Positions 55,058 through 64,000 of a DNA stretch of 64,000 nucleotides are shown piece by piece. Position 1 is the first letter of the stretch. Each line of letters begins with the position of its first letter. The position numbers were made by a program, and so were the translations under genes. Origin of the DNA: Zymoseptoria tritici IPO323 (taxonomy: Eukaryota; Ascomycota; Dothideomycetes; Mycosphaerellales; Mycosphaerellaceae); the NCBI RefSeq assembly GCF_000219625.1, contig NC_018200.1, positions 248,001 through 312,000 on the forward strand, read 5' to 3'. The notes below the pieces were generated by a model. That model saw only the letters and a list, made by a program, of their open reading frames with translations. It searched no databases and was not told the origin of the DNA.

Positions 55058-55426
55058 CTACGCTATGTCATCTAATAATTGACCATCATCCTCCACCTCC
55101 GATGACCCTCGGCCTCCTCCATCTCCGGAATTCTCCTCCTCTTCCTCCAACTCCTCCTCCTCCCCCTCTACAATCTCCTGCTGACGCTCCATCTCCTACT
55201 GTTCCAAAGCCCTCGCGTGGTCCGCATCCGCCCTCTCCATAGCATACGCCCTCTCCTCCCAAGCCAATTTACCGGCCTCACTACGCGGAACCGAGAGCAC
55301 GATGCATCGGCAGAACACGCACGGAAGATTGAGAACCGCCAAACTCGGTGTTCGATGTAGCTGGACTGGGAGGTGCTCGCTGCTTTGCTCGGGCGGAGGT
55401 GAGAGATGGCCAGGAAGTCTTCTCAT
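55058..55426 (-). pseudogene. Acidic coiled-coil protein with one TAG
   Basis: ATG at complement 55426. After a Pro/Ser start it reads 'NLPCVFCRCIVLSVPRSEAG', then 'KLAWEERAYAMERADADHAR', TAG at 55196-55198, then 'EMERQQEIVEGEEEELEEEE' to TAG at 55058. 122 codons in one frame. The helix continues smoothly across the TAG, which most likely replaced Gln. Confidence 0.45.
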
Positions 55427-56005
55427 ATCTCTAATAACATAGTTCTACCACCTATGCTCGGTTGATTCTCCTTCTTCTCTTCACCCTCCTCAACTTCACC
55501 AGCACCCTCAACTTACCACCTGACGATGTATTTTTCAACGAACTCCGAGACTTCATCGCATCCCCCACGGTGGAGAGTCGATCATGACACACGCCGCCAA
55601 CCTCATCGCGCTAATATATTCGTCGGTTGCAGGCAGTGTAGCCGCCGCCGCGAGCAGGCTTCGCGCCACGGCCACTTTCATCGCGGTGTGGGTGGTGACA
55701 GCCTGGGTAGTGAAACTTCAGATGGGGAATGGAAATTGAAAATGTCGCTGGAAATGGAAATGGAGATTGTCGGTGTAAAATCGTCCGAGAGAATGTCGGT
55801 AAGCAACGACCTTCACGAGCGTCGTGTACCTGGCGTGGGAGACGTCGACGAGTTCAATTGCGATTGCTCGCTCGCTCGACTGCATGTGATGGGATGGATT
55901 GTATCGAATATTTCATAGATGGATGGATGGATATTGTCAAGTATTTAATATGAATGATCCATCTCTCTCGGCTACATCAGCTGCCCGCTAGTCTCCTGGC
56001 CGTCT
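55427..56005. other. No gene supported
   Basis: A 130-codon plus-strand frame (55526-55918) has a GGATG-repeat end and no motif. A second frame near 55584 encodes a short hydrophobic peptide. Neither is called. Confidence 0.3.
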
Positions 56006-56642
56006 TTGCCAAACTCGACACGTCCAATTCCCAATTCCACTCCTACTCCTTACTCCAACTCCAACTCCAACTCCAACGCCGATTCACACATCCAACGAGA
56101 AGAACCATTCGACATCACCCATCACTCGTCATCAAAGAAGAAGCATCACAAGTCACCTACCGTCGAAGAGGGAACCTGCCAACGTCACTCATTACTCCCC
56201 ATCAGAGAAGTAGTACCATTCCAACTTACCCACCAGCATCAAAGAAGAACCACTCGGCATCCTCCATCACTCTTTATCAAAGACGAATTAGTCAACACTA
56301 CCCGTTACTCCCACCACCCGGACGAACACCTTATCTAGTCCTCCTCCTCCTCCTGTTCCCGACCTCGCAAAACCGGATGGTACTTCGCCCACCGTCGCGA
56401 CTTGGATCGCGCCCGCAGACTCGGACCCGACGAGCTACCGGATAAAGCGACGGTGCCGGAGCTACGTGTCCAGGACGTTTGGGTGTTGAGGGAGGGAGCG
56501 CCGGATAGTGTTGCGGGGAGTCGCCGTCGTGTTCTGGGATAATGGTGGGGTGATGGTGCCAGACGATGTGATGGGAGGAGATGAGGTGGTGGAGCATGTC
56601 GAGGAGATGAGAAAGAAGACGTTGCAGACGCTGAAGGGGTGA
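56006..56642 (+). pseudogene. Unrecognised protein with one TAG and one frameshift
   Basis: The N-terminal part holds loosely repeated blocks ('FDITHHSSSKKKHHKS', 'HPPSLFIKDELVNTTR'). TAG at 56336-56338 is followed in frame by 'RPRKTGWYFAHRRDLDRARR' and 'ATVPELRVQDVWVLREGAPD'. Near 56510 the frame shifts to 'VAVVFWDNGGVMVPDDVMGG' and 'VEEMRKKTLQTLKG', ending TGA at 56642. The second half is clearly former coding sequence. No ATG start seen. Family unknown. Confidence 0.4.
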
Positions 56643-57424
56643 TCTTGGCTGGGAGGGTTTGAAGTTGCTTTTTGCGCGGCAACGCCACGCCATGATCTTT
56701 TTTCTTTGCTCGTCCATTCCCGCGACGGGCAGTGACTGTGTGCTTGAACATCGAGTCGGAGCCGTGGGAGATGCACGGCGGAGTCAAGTCGTGTGGCCGC
56801 TAGCGGATGGCACTCGTGGAAAAAGAAAGCCATGGAGAAGATTCAGGTGAGATAAGACCAAGGACCTTGCTCGATCCGCGCGGTCGCAATACATTGCGAG
56901 ACGTAGACAGTCCTGGGCTGTGCGCTAGTTCGAGGCACTCCTCCATCGCCTCCAACCTTCGGAGTAGTAACGGAAGACCGTAGAATGGTATACGTCTATA
57001 CGAGGAGGATGCGCAATACGATACTAAACGACAGGACTACTCTTAGTCTTAGTCAAGTTACTCTTCGCACAATTGCATAACGAGCACACTCTCTCCGTAT
57101 ATCCCACAATCCATCCAGGACCGGATTCTTGCCTGTCCGCTCTCCCTGTGTCCGACTTGGAGTCCGCAATCTTCCTTCTCCTGCACTGCCAAATCTTTCT
57201 CGGCCGTACATACGTGCATGCACTGGCGCTCTCTTTCGTCGCCGCAAGGTCTCGACTTGCATTTCACCGGCATCTCCCGTGGGAGTCGGTCGGTGTGGTG
57301 AGGAGGACATTCGACGATTTCGCGATGGACGTGCTTGGCGGTGACGTTGAGTTGAGGTGAACTCAATTCGGAGGTTATGCGGGCACTTCCGAGCCAGATT
57401 CTGTCGTCGTGGATCTGACGGAGA
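56643..57424. other. Ambiguous
   Basis: At 57058-57366 both strands are open and plausible: plus reads 'FLLLHCQIFLGRTYVHALAL', minus is charged and Cys-rich. I cannot choose. Confidence 0.3.
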
Positions 57425-57805
57425 GTGTCGCGTTGTGGTTGCTCTCGGCGTCAGCGTGCTGAGTTTTCGTGCTCAGCATGTCTCGAGCTTTCTACAGTGC
57501 AAGATCCTGCACCATTGTACTGCTCGGCCGGAGCGGCCAAGTCAAGCCGGAGCAGCCCGAGCAGTGTCCTTCATCCATATTGCCTCGCAGAAAGGGAGGC
57601 CAGAGACGAGGCGAAAAATCCAGCATGTGCTCCAAGGACGAGGTGTGAAGTATGAAGCGCACAAAGCGCAGTAGAACCTACAGTTGAGTTCGAGCATTCT
57701 GAAATTTGTGATCGCGTTCTGAGATGTGCCCCCGAGTTACCACGGTCGGAGTTGCTGGCACGGAGACTGTTGACGAGTCTTACTGTCGCGTGAATCGCCA
57801 ACACA
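57425..57805 (+). pseudogene. Unrecognised Cys-containing protein with two TGA codons
   Basis: Reads 'FSCSACLELSTVQDPAPLYC' and 'LHPYCLAEREARDEAKN' with Cys/His spacing loosely like a zinc finger, TGA at 57653, 'VEPTVEFEHSEICDRVLRCA', 'PELPRSELLARRLLTSLTVA', then TGA. It directly precedes the duplicated coiled-coil copy B and may be the same former gene. Confidence 0.33.
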
Positions 57806-57814
57806 AGCACGACC

Positions 57815-58110
57815 GGGTATGCGAGCGAGATACGTACGGGATCGTAAGCACCAAGAGAGAAACCCGCCACTGACATTGACGAAGTGAAACGACGATTCAT
57901 CCGGCAGAAACTGCACGAAAGCGCAGATCCGCGAAGAACAGCTCGGCGCGATCTCTCGAGATCAGGAGTCTTGAGCTCGAAATCAAGCAAGCTCAATCCC
58001 ACAACCGAACAATTTGGAACTTCGCGCAGGAGTGCTAGGGTCGGAAAATGAGCTACGAGGCGCAGGGCAACAAGCCTTCTAATGATGCAGCCGCTCAAGG
58101 CGGCTCAAGG
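57815..58110 (+). pseudogene. Duplicated coiled-coil sequence, copy B
   Basis: Aligns along its length with 18563-18802 and somewhat beyond, sharing blocks such as GATACGTACGGGATC/AATACGCACGAGATC and CCTCGAGAT. Coding pieces ('LEIRSLELEIKQAQSHNRTI') are spread over frames. More damaged than copy A. Confidence 0.4.
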
Positions 58111-58888
58111 CGGATTCTGCGATCGAAGTTGACGGAATCACGAAGTTGGCGGAATTTCTCGCCGACTTATGCGTGACACGCCGGCAATCCGGCCTTCAAT
58201 GGCACTATCGGTGTCCTCGACATGTCCCAATTCTTCGCCGTTGCAGAATATCGGGCATCGGCTTGGAGAGACAAGGTCGTACAAATTTCTCCTCTTCCAC
58301 GAGGCCAGTGACTGGCGACGCTGGACGAATGCACTACTTGCAGCAATCATTACACAGCGCGGCTGAGCGAGCGCCCAGTCAGAATTGCTAGGCAAAGACT
58401 GGCTGTACGTGGCTTCTTGTGCAATTGAAGAGCGGTGGTAATGGCGCTGCTAGATGTGTTTTCAGTATTGCGCTGCACACAATCATTGCGAGATCTTAGT
58501 GCCGATCAGCTTACGAGCTTCAGGAGGAGGGAATGCAAGTTGCACATCACAAGCGCAAGAGACGGAGGAGAACTAGCACTAGCAAGTCCTCGAGATGATT
58601 GCGAAGCAGTGCAAGCTACCAGTTACGAATGTCGGCCCTTCAGATGCGATCAGGCTTGAGGCTCGTTGTCCGAGCAAGGACAGATGAATAAGGCGTAGAT
58701 TTCACTTCCTTATCCTCGCACGATTGTATGCTGAGGTCTTGCTAGGTAATCGATAGCCTCGCAAACGACCTTCAACATTGCCTTGGGATCCAAATGCGGT
58801 GTTGAGGTCCAGCTCGACTTGACTGCAAGACGTATCTGCCCGCCCTGCTCTCCAAGAGGGCAATTCGATCCCGTTTCGCTCCTACAGT
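58111..58888. other. No gene resolved
   Basis: A plus-strand block at about 58260-58420 reads 'ETRSYKFLLFHEASDWRRWT', 'NALLAAIITQRG', TGA, 'SELLGKDWLYVASCAIEERW', suggesting a remnant, but its limits are unclear. Confidence 0.3.
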
Positions 58889-59254
58889 ATGCCTCGTATC
58901 TCGCCTTTCAACTTGAGCCATAGGCACGTAATCTCGCGTTACGCATCAACTTTGCCGGCATCATCCAGCCACGTCTCTCATTCGTACGAAGGAATTCCTG
59001 GGCTTACTGGAAACACACTTGCTCACTCTGTCCACGTATGCGACGTGGGTGTCCTTCCCAACTACGATCCTATCGCCCTGCCACCGACCACGCGCAGGCC
59101 GAATTCGGCATCTCCGAGCCGGCAAGCCACGAGCCACAGTGTCTTCATGGCGGAGTTCTTTTTCCCGCGACCAACTCGCCCCTGGCAAGGACACGTGGCG
59201 TTGTCATGGTTGGATCAGATGGGTTATATGGCATGGCTCCGTGAGAGGATGTGA
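58889..59254 (+). CDS. Unrecognised 121-residue open frame
   Basis: ATG at 58889. The end 'GHVALSWLDQMGYMAWLRER' is well-formed; the next frame then offers 'DFNGPDQSWGEFNTRSV' and 'NEKSVDGYWRDLCELGIDND', so an intron or shift near 59255 is possible. Family unknown. Confidence 0.3.
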   Translation: MPRISPFNLSHRHVISRYASTLPASSSHVSHSYEGIPGLTGNTLAHSVHVCDVGVLPNYDPIALPPTTRRPNSASPSRQATSHSVFMAEFFFPRPTRPWQGHVALSWLDQMGYMAWLRERM

Positions 59255-59460
59255 TGAATGCAAGCGGAGCGAAAGGACTTCAACGGACCGGACCAATCAT
59301 GGGGAGAATTCAATACTCGTTCTGTGTAACGAGAAAAGTGTAGATGGGTACTGGCGGGATCTTTGTGAGTTGGGTATCGATAATGATCCTCGGGCACAAC
59401 AAAGCGATGCAATCGCATCTCACCTACGCGGATAATGTCGAGGCCGGAAGCCAGAGATAA

Positions 59461-60003
59461 ATGGCATTGCTTTTGATGGTCTGCCAGGGATGCATACCGT
59501 CGGGAAGCTTCATGTTGGACTACAGTGATGGTGCGAGTTCTATCTGCAGAGTGGATTGCCTTAATGAGCAATCGACGCCGGCAGCGAATATTAGCCAACT
59601 GTCGTCGATACAAGGACTGTTCCCTGTGAAAACGTCCGTCTCCGCAGCTACTCTCGACGTTACACGCCTGTCAACTACAAACGTCGTAAGTTAGCATATG
59701 CGGTTCGTTGATGTCTCGCAATCCAACCAGCTAACGAACCAGGAAGCAATAAACGACGGAGATACGGGTAACGAGGTAGGTTTGGAAGACACTCCTCGTA
59801 CCTTTGGTACACCTGATGCTCCCTTCTATCGCAAGTTCCGAGAACGCTGGAAGCGGAATCTACCAGAGCGAGGGTGCCGAGAGTACCGAGGGCGCTGGAA
59901 TCGAATCCCATCGAATCGGGAGCGTCCATATGCGTGCGTTCCTCGCATGGATCGGCAGCAGGAGACTGCAATACGATATACATCGGCGTTCACGACTGCG
60001 TAG
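59461..60003 (+). pseudogene. Unrecognised frame with one TAG
   Basis: Open from 59461 to TAG at 59692-59694, then on in the same frame: 'MRFVDVSQSNQLTNQEAIND' and 'GTPDAPFYRKFRERWKRNLP' to TAG at 60001. The second half looks most coding; an ATG follows the TAG by one codon, so translation could also restart there. Confidence 0.35.
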
Positions 60004-60031
60004 TCTTTTAAGCCGTACAAGTCCGCATTGT

Positions 60032-60408
60032 CTACTTTCCCTCTACCCGCTCTCTGTGATTCATGCGCTGCACACGTTCGACGCCCCAGTGCTTGTTCAA
60101 GACGGCGCATCCTCGCATTAGTCTCTTTCCCCAAGGACGGACCAATTGCGAGGCATTCTTCAACATGTGAATCTTGTTGGACACGGAGAATGCCCGCAGG
60201 GATGGCTGCATTGCCTGAGAATGGGGCAAATGATGATTTCCAATTTTCCTGGCGTCGAAAAAAAGTCTACCCTGCGCTTGATATATCCGCTGCCTCGCTA
60301 ACTCTCCTAAACTCTCGACGACTTTACTTTGTTGATCGGCCAAGCCCTGCTTGCTTAGTAGGAGACTCGCACAAGATCTGCTGGATTTCGCTTGTTCTAG
60401 GTCTCTCG
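60032..60408 (-). CDS. Unrecognised basic coding fragment
   Basis: Open from TAA near 60408: 'LADQQSKVVESLGELARQRI', 'GRLFFDARKIGNHHLPHSQA', 'NKIHMLKNASQLVRPWGKRL', ending TAG at 60032. No ATG at the start of the frame; probably an internal or final exon. Family unknown. Confidence 0.35.
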
Positions 60409-60439
60409 GTTACGGTTGCGATGCCCAAATGCCAGGGTC

Positions 60440-61155
60440 GCAGGCGATTGTGACGCAGCAGTAGTAGGTCGTGAAAGCTGGAGACGTCCAGTGCTCTCCG
60501 TGCAAGACAACGCGCAACTTAACAGTGTTGATGTCGTCGGAATGGTGGGCTACCCGAAGATTGATACGCCGGAGCGTTCGAAGTAGATGTTTGGGGTTGG
60601 ATAAAACGGACGGCGTCAAGGCTCGTGGAGGACTTGAGGCCGCCTACTCGCCGTCGGCGCCATCGAATTGCTATATCCAAGGTCTTCAAGGTAGAGTCCG
60701 TCGAAGAGATAATCCATCAGTATGGGCCGCACGTTGTCATTACCGAGAAGAGAAATCGAACCCTACCCGAGCAAAGATTCCTCTCGTAGAATGTTCCAAC
60801 GCCAAGATGGCGCACGGTTTCTCAGCAGGTTTGTTTGGGCTCGGGGTCAATGTCGAGTCGGCGGTGGTAAGGAGAGGAAATTGGCGTGGACAAAGTGCAG
60901 GCAGTGGATGTTGACGAGAAGCCTATGTTTCAGAAGAGGAGGTTTGGCGGGATCCAATGGAAATCTGCGAGTAACAAGACTCGTACCGATAGAAGTTAAG
61001 ATGAGCTGGATAAAAGTTAGGTGTCGTGGTCGAAGTCTTGGTGCATCATTCCTCTTTACCAACGACATTCTCTTAAGGAACAACATCCTCCTCGCCAACA
61101 TCCCTCTCCCTGCCAACATCCATCTCTCCGCTCCCGAGCTGCACAGAGTGTCTAG
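60440..61155 (+). pseudogene. Unrecognised protein with four RIP-type stops and a frameshift
   Basis: The first block 'AAVVGRESWRRPVLSVQDNA', 'SVDVVGMVGYPKIDTPERSK' ends at TAG near 60585. A shifted frame continues 'AFEVDVWGWIKRTASRLVED', 'KVESVEEIIHQYGPHVVITE', TAG 60787, 'NVPTPRWRTVSQQVCLGS', TAA 60868, 'VQAVDVDEKPMFQKRRFGG', TAA 60997, TAG 61018, to TAG 61153. A competing open frame (60722-61180) is less protein-like. Family unknown. Confidence 0.4.
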
Positions 61156-61589
61156 AGGTCTACCTATAGAGACCCCCTAGACATTGTATCGCCTCGTCGT
61201 CTAGGTTCTTGTTCAACCTGTTTACACCCCACTTGATCAGCCAGTATAAAGTTACCTCCGAGGCGGTAGAAGGGCTCCCGGCTCGAGGGAAAGAAATGCG
61301 GCGGAAACATGTCCTTGGGCTGACTCTTTCGGTCAAACTCCTCGAGCAACTCCACGTGAGACGATTTGCAGGTGTTTTCGTATGGAAGAATCTCAGGCGT
61401 TGATAGCCTATGGATCGCTACCGACGGCTCATCACATGCTTTTTCAGTGTGGAGACGGCCCGTCGAGTCGTGCGTTTGTCGGCGGAGGGGAAAGGGAAGG
61501 CGAGGTAGGAAACGGGAGTGGTTTGATACGAGCTGGGCTCGCGAAACTCGAAGCTGATGTTGAACGGACGTCGTAGAAGTCTCCCGGCC
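61156..61589. other. Nothing recognised
   Basis: Short frames only. Confidence 0.3.
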
Positions 61590-62290
61590 CGAGATCTTAT
61601 TACATCCTTTTAGATCTCTTCGAAACTATATAAAGATTAAAGTAGGACGTCGAGTATAGGATTAGACTCTATATATAAAGTAACGGCTACGCTACGCGTA
61701 GTTACGCTATAATTCCGGAGAATAGATATTAAAGGACCTAACCGCCTAGGCCGAAAACTACTATATATAGGTTTAATAGTTAATACATTCGTATAGACTA
61801 AAGAAAAAAAGGCCTAGATAGTCGAGATTGCCGGAATTATTCGTATAGTAGGCTTTAAGCGATATCGTAGAATAACTTCGGGGTCGGCATCCGGTCGTTT
61901 ATAGTAAAGCGGAAATGTTAAATAAGACCTATCGTAGTTCGAGAACCTCCTAGAAGCGAGCCTTATAATAGACTAGTAGTAAGGTCGTATATCGTGTCCT
62001 CTTAATACGGGTACGGACACAGGTACGTAGAGACTCTAGTAGTTTATCGCCTTTAAACTTAATGCTCTACGCGCTTTCGCCGACGTTAGTAGCTTATTTA
62101 TATCGTATCGAATCGCTTAGTCGTATCGAAGAGGTCGCATGTCGTCTATTATCTTATATTAAGTCGTAGCGAATAAATGGAAAGAGAACCTAAGGGGAAA
62201 GGAACTGTATGCTAGAATAGTTAACGGGTACACGACGGTCCCGGTTTATGCTGTCGCTTACACTTTTGTGCCGTAACTAGTAGTTATAGA
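61590..62290. other. RIP-mutated relic of unknown origin
   Basis: Same TAG/ATA-rich, CpG-keeping texture as the transposons. One plus-strand frame reads through TAG/TAA codons ('IVEIAGIIRIVGFKRYRRIT', 'FIAFKLNALRAFADVSSLFI') from about 61815 to 62240. No motif recognised. Confidence 0.5.
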
Positions 62291-62328
62291 TGTCTGCAAC
62301 TTACCGCCCGAGCATACGTCGGTGAATC

Positions 62329-62345
62329 TAAACGCCAAATGCTGA
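62329..62345. repeat. 17-bp target-site duplication, left copy
   Basis: TAAACGCCAAATGCTGA, repeated exactly at 63156-63172. Confidence 0.85.
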
Positions 62346-63155
62346 CGGCCGAACAGACTGCACCTTTACGCGGTGGCCGTCGTAAGTACCTTCCTCGGAA
62401 GGGAAACTAAGACAGTCTAGAAGAAACCTCCTCGAAAACCTCTCGAAATCCGCCCGAAATCCTTCTCGAAATCCGCCTCGAAATACAAGCTATAACAGAA
62501 CAACGGCACGATTCGAACGAACAGCCCTCTACGTTACGAATAAGAAGAAGCAGTCTACTCTATCCTATACGCGCACCTCCTCGAAATCCGAACCAAAATT
62601 GCACCTCGTGCACTTTAAAGAGCTAGAATAGTCGGTAGAATCTACAACTCTGCGATTAACCTACGTAGCTGTATGCGTTTGGAAGCGGCATGCAGTTCTA
62701 CAAAGGCGTATTAAGGATAAGAGGGGGCAGCGAGTTAGATAGCTGCTTTTACAGTGCTTTTGCACGGCATTTTGCACTGCTTTTGCACGGCATTTTGCAC
62801 TACTTTTGTACGGCATTTTGCACTGCTTTTGCACTGCGTTTCGAATTTGTAGCGTGCGTACGAAGCGGAAGGATCCGCTAAAAATTCTGCAAAAAGCTTA
62901 GCGCGAAAATTCTGCAGCCCTAGCTACAGACAACGACACTCGTTTGATTTCCTTTGTCTTACGCTGTTTTAAAGTCCTTCGGCAGATTCTGCTTACAGGT
63001 CCTGCCTTAGGCACGGGGTTTCCCCTAAGGTTAAAGAATACCGAAAGAATTTGATTGTAAATAGATCTACTACCTTGCTTGCAAGGCCGTCCTATATAGT
63101 CGTAGACTCCGAAAGGACGTAAATAGAACAAACAAAACAAACAACAAACAAACAA
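62346..63155 (+). mobile_element. 810-bp chimeric non-LTR retroelement with LINE-type 3' tail
   Basis: Flanked by a perfect 17-bp target-site duplication. The last 200 bp (62957-63155) match the 3' UTR and AACA-type tail of the LINE at 38122-43704, while the first 600 bp do not match any part of that LINE. It contains no coding frame of note and a 23-bp tandem repeat. It is either a 5'-truncated, rearranged relative of the LINE or a non-autonomous element formed by template switching. Confidence 0.7.
62752..62842. repeat. 23-bp tandem repeat, about 4 copies
   Basis: Units of the type GCTTTTGCACGGCATTTTGC+ACT inside the chimeric retroelement. Confidence 0.8.
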
Positions 63156-63172
63156 TAAACGCCAAATGCTGA
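63156..63172. repeat. 17-bp target-site duplication, right copy
   Basis: Exact match to 62329-62345. Confidence 0.85.
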
Positions 63173-63340
63173 ATGTTGAAAGCTACTCGAGCCGCGATCT
63201 CTATGGAGGTGGGAGGTAGCTAGGATGCCTGCAACTTACCGCCTGAGCATACGTCGATAGGATCTGAACGATAAGTGCTAAATGTTAATAGCTGAAAGCT
63301 GCTCGAGTCGCGGTCTCTAAGGAGGTGGGAAGTAGCAAGT

Positions 63341-64000
63341 CGTTAGAAGGATGCAAACTGTCGTATGAGGTATCGTACTTGTACAATATAAAACAGGTGG
63401 CTTTCGGTCCCAGGCGATAGCCAGGAAGGATCTGGTTGTCGCCGACAAGCCTTCCACAAGATCAGTCCGCAGGCCGAGCATCTGTTATTATTCGCATAAC
63501 TCTACGCTTCCTCTTCTGTCCTATATATCAGCTCCAATCCCGCTGACTTCACGTCCGAGTCCAGTACATAATGTGGCTACGCACCTTTGAAGAGGCCTGT
63601 ACCTCAGCAGATTTTGCGTCGAACCCGGTGTTGATCGGCGCCGCGCGGAGGTTAGCGCAAGCCATAATCGACTCCCGTCGAGGTTGGCTCCGGGATTAGT
63701 AGTTGCTCGCCTCGAACCCTCCAAAGCCGGGAGCGTTGTCGTTTCGTACTACCGGAAAGTCCTGACACGATCACGATCCACAGTCTGACGAGACTGGCCG
63801 CCTCGCGCACTGCGGCTTACTCTTAAGTTTCAGCACTCGTTCGTTTCCGAAGGGATTGCGCCAAGTCGATCTTTGCGAGTTTGCGGGTTTGCCGGATAGA
63901 TCGTCCATGTCGCGGGATTCTTGTTGGAGGTCCCGAACACACTTGTATACATCAACGCACGCGGCAGTAATCTGGAGCTGACCCTGGCTGTGCCGAAGAG
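63341..64000. other. No gene supported
   Basis: A 67-codon minus-strand frame (63521-63724) without ATG; nothing else seen. Confidence 0.3.

Larger units (their letters stand above)
62294..63340. repeat. About 108-bp tandem duplication, first copy split by a retroelement
   Basis: Unit 1 is 62294-62345 plus 63173-63228; unit 2 is about 63229-63340. Both run from CTGCAACTTACCGCC through CATACGTCG, a CCAAATGCTGA/ATAAGTGCTAA block, CTCGAG(C/T)CGCG and AGGTGGGA(G/A)GTAGC. Unit 1 is only continuous when 62346-63172 is removed. Confidence 0.75.

Noticed and set aside
62500..62580. tRNA-like B box (GTTCGAATC on the minus strand) with a weak A box, suggesting a tRNA gene or SINE head
   Set aside because: The flanking bases do not form an acceptor stem, and the orientation is opposite to the LINE-type tail.
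1..64000. CRISPR arrays, operons, ribosome binding sites
   Set aside because: Introns, RIP and fungal transposons show this is eukaryotic DNA; the tandem arrays are minisatellites without spacers.

Overview
The window looks like gene-poor, accessory-type DNA from a filamentous ascomycete (Pezizomycotina). Supporting signs are short introns of about 50-100 nt with CTAAC-like branch sites, a Tad-type LINE, a Mutator-like DNA transposon, F-box, BTB and JmjC fragments, and a strong repeat-induced point mutation (RIP) pattern: CpA changed to TpA on both strands, CpG kept. No housekeeping gene, rRNA or tRNA was recognised. A dothideomycete source is possible but only a guess.

Layout. 1-19.4 kb: a graveyard of small, mostly unrecognised coding frames on both strands, many broken by single stops or frameshifts. 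Exceptions are an intact JmjC gene (13985-14954) and a few small spliced genes; an F-box pseudogene lies at 8578-9255. 19.4-20.4 kb: a RIP-mutated stretch of unknown origin. 20.4-34.7 kb: more decayed genes and minisatellites, plus apparently intact genes at 27533-28042 (Cys/His-rich) and 33377-34134. 34.8-44.2 kb: a RIP-mutated Mutator-like element with terminal inverted repeats, whose transposase gene is interrupted by a full-length RIP-mutated Tad-like LINE (38122-43704). 44.2-61.2 kb: small genes and pseudogenes, including a four-exon gene with two in-frame TAG codons (49171-50683) and an 18-bp minisatellite upstream of it. 61.6-63.2 kb: a RIP-mutated stretch and an 810-bp chimeric retroelement carrying the same LINE 3' tail.

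Common theme. At least ten otherwise coherent frames are broken by TAG (or TAA), the stops expected from CpA-to-TpA change at CAG, CAA or TGG codons. The simplest reading is that RIP, aimed at the transposons or at duplicated genes, has lightly damaged the low-copy genes around them. Few genes here can be given a function. All calls come from reading the sequence by eye, without database searches, so gene calls below about 0.4 are hypotheses about which frame was once coding.
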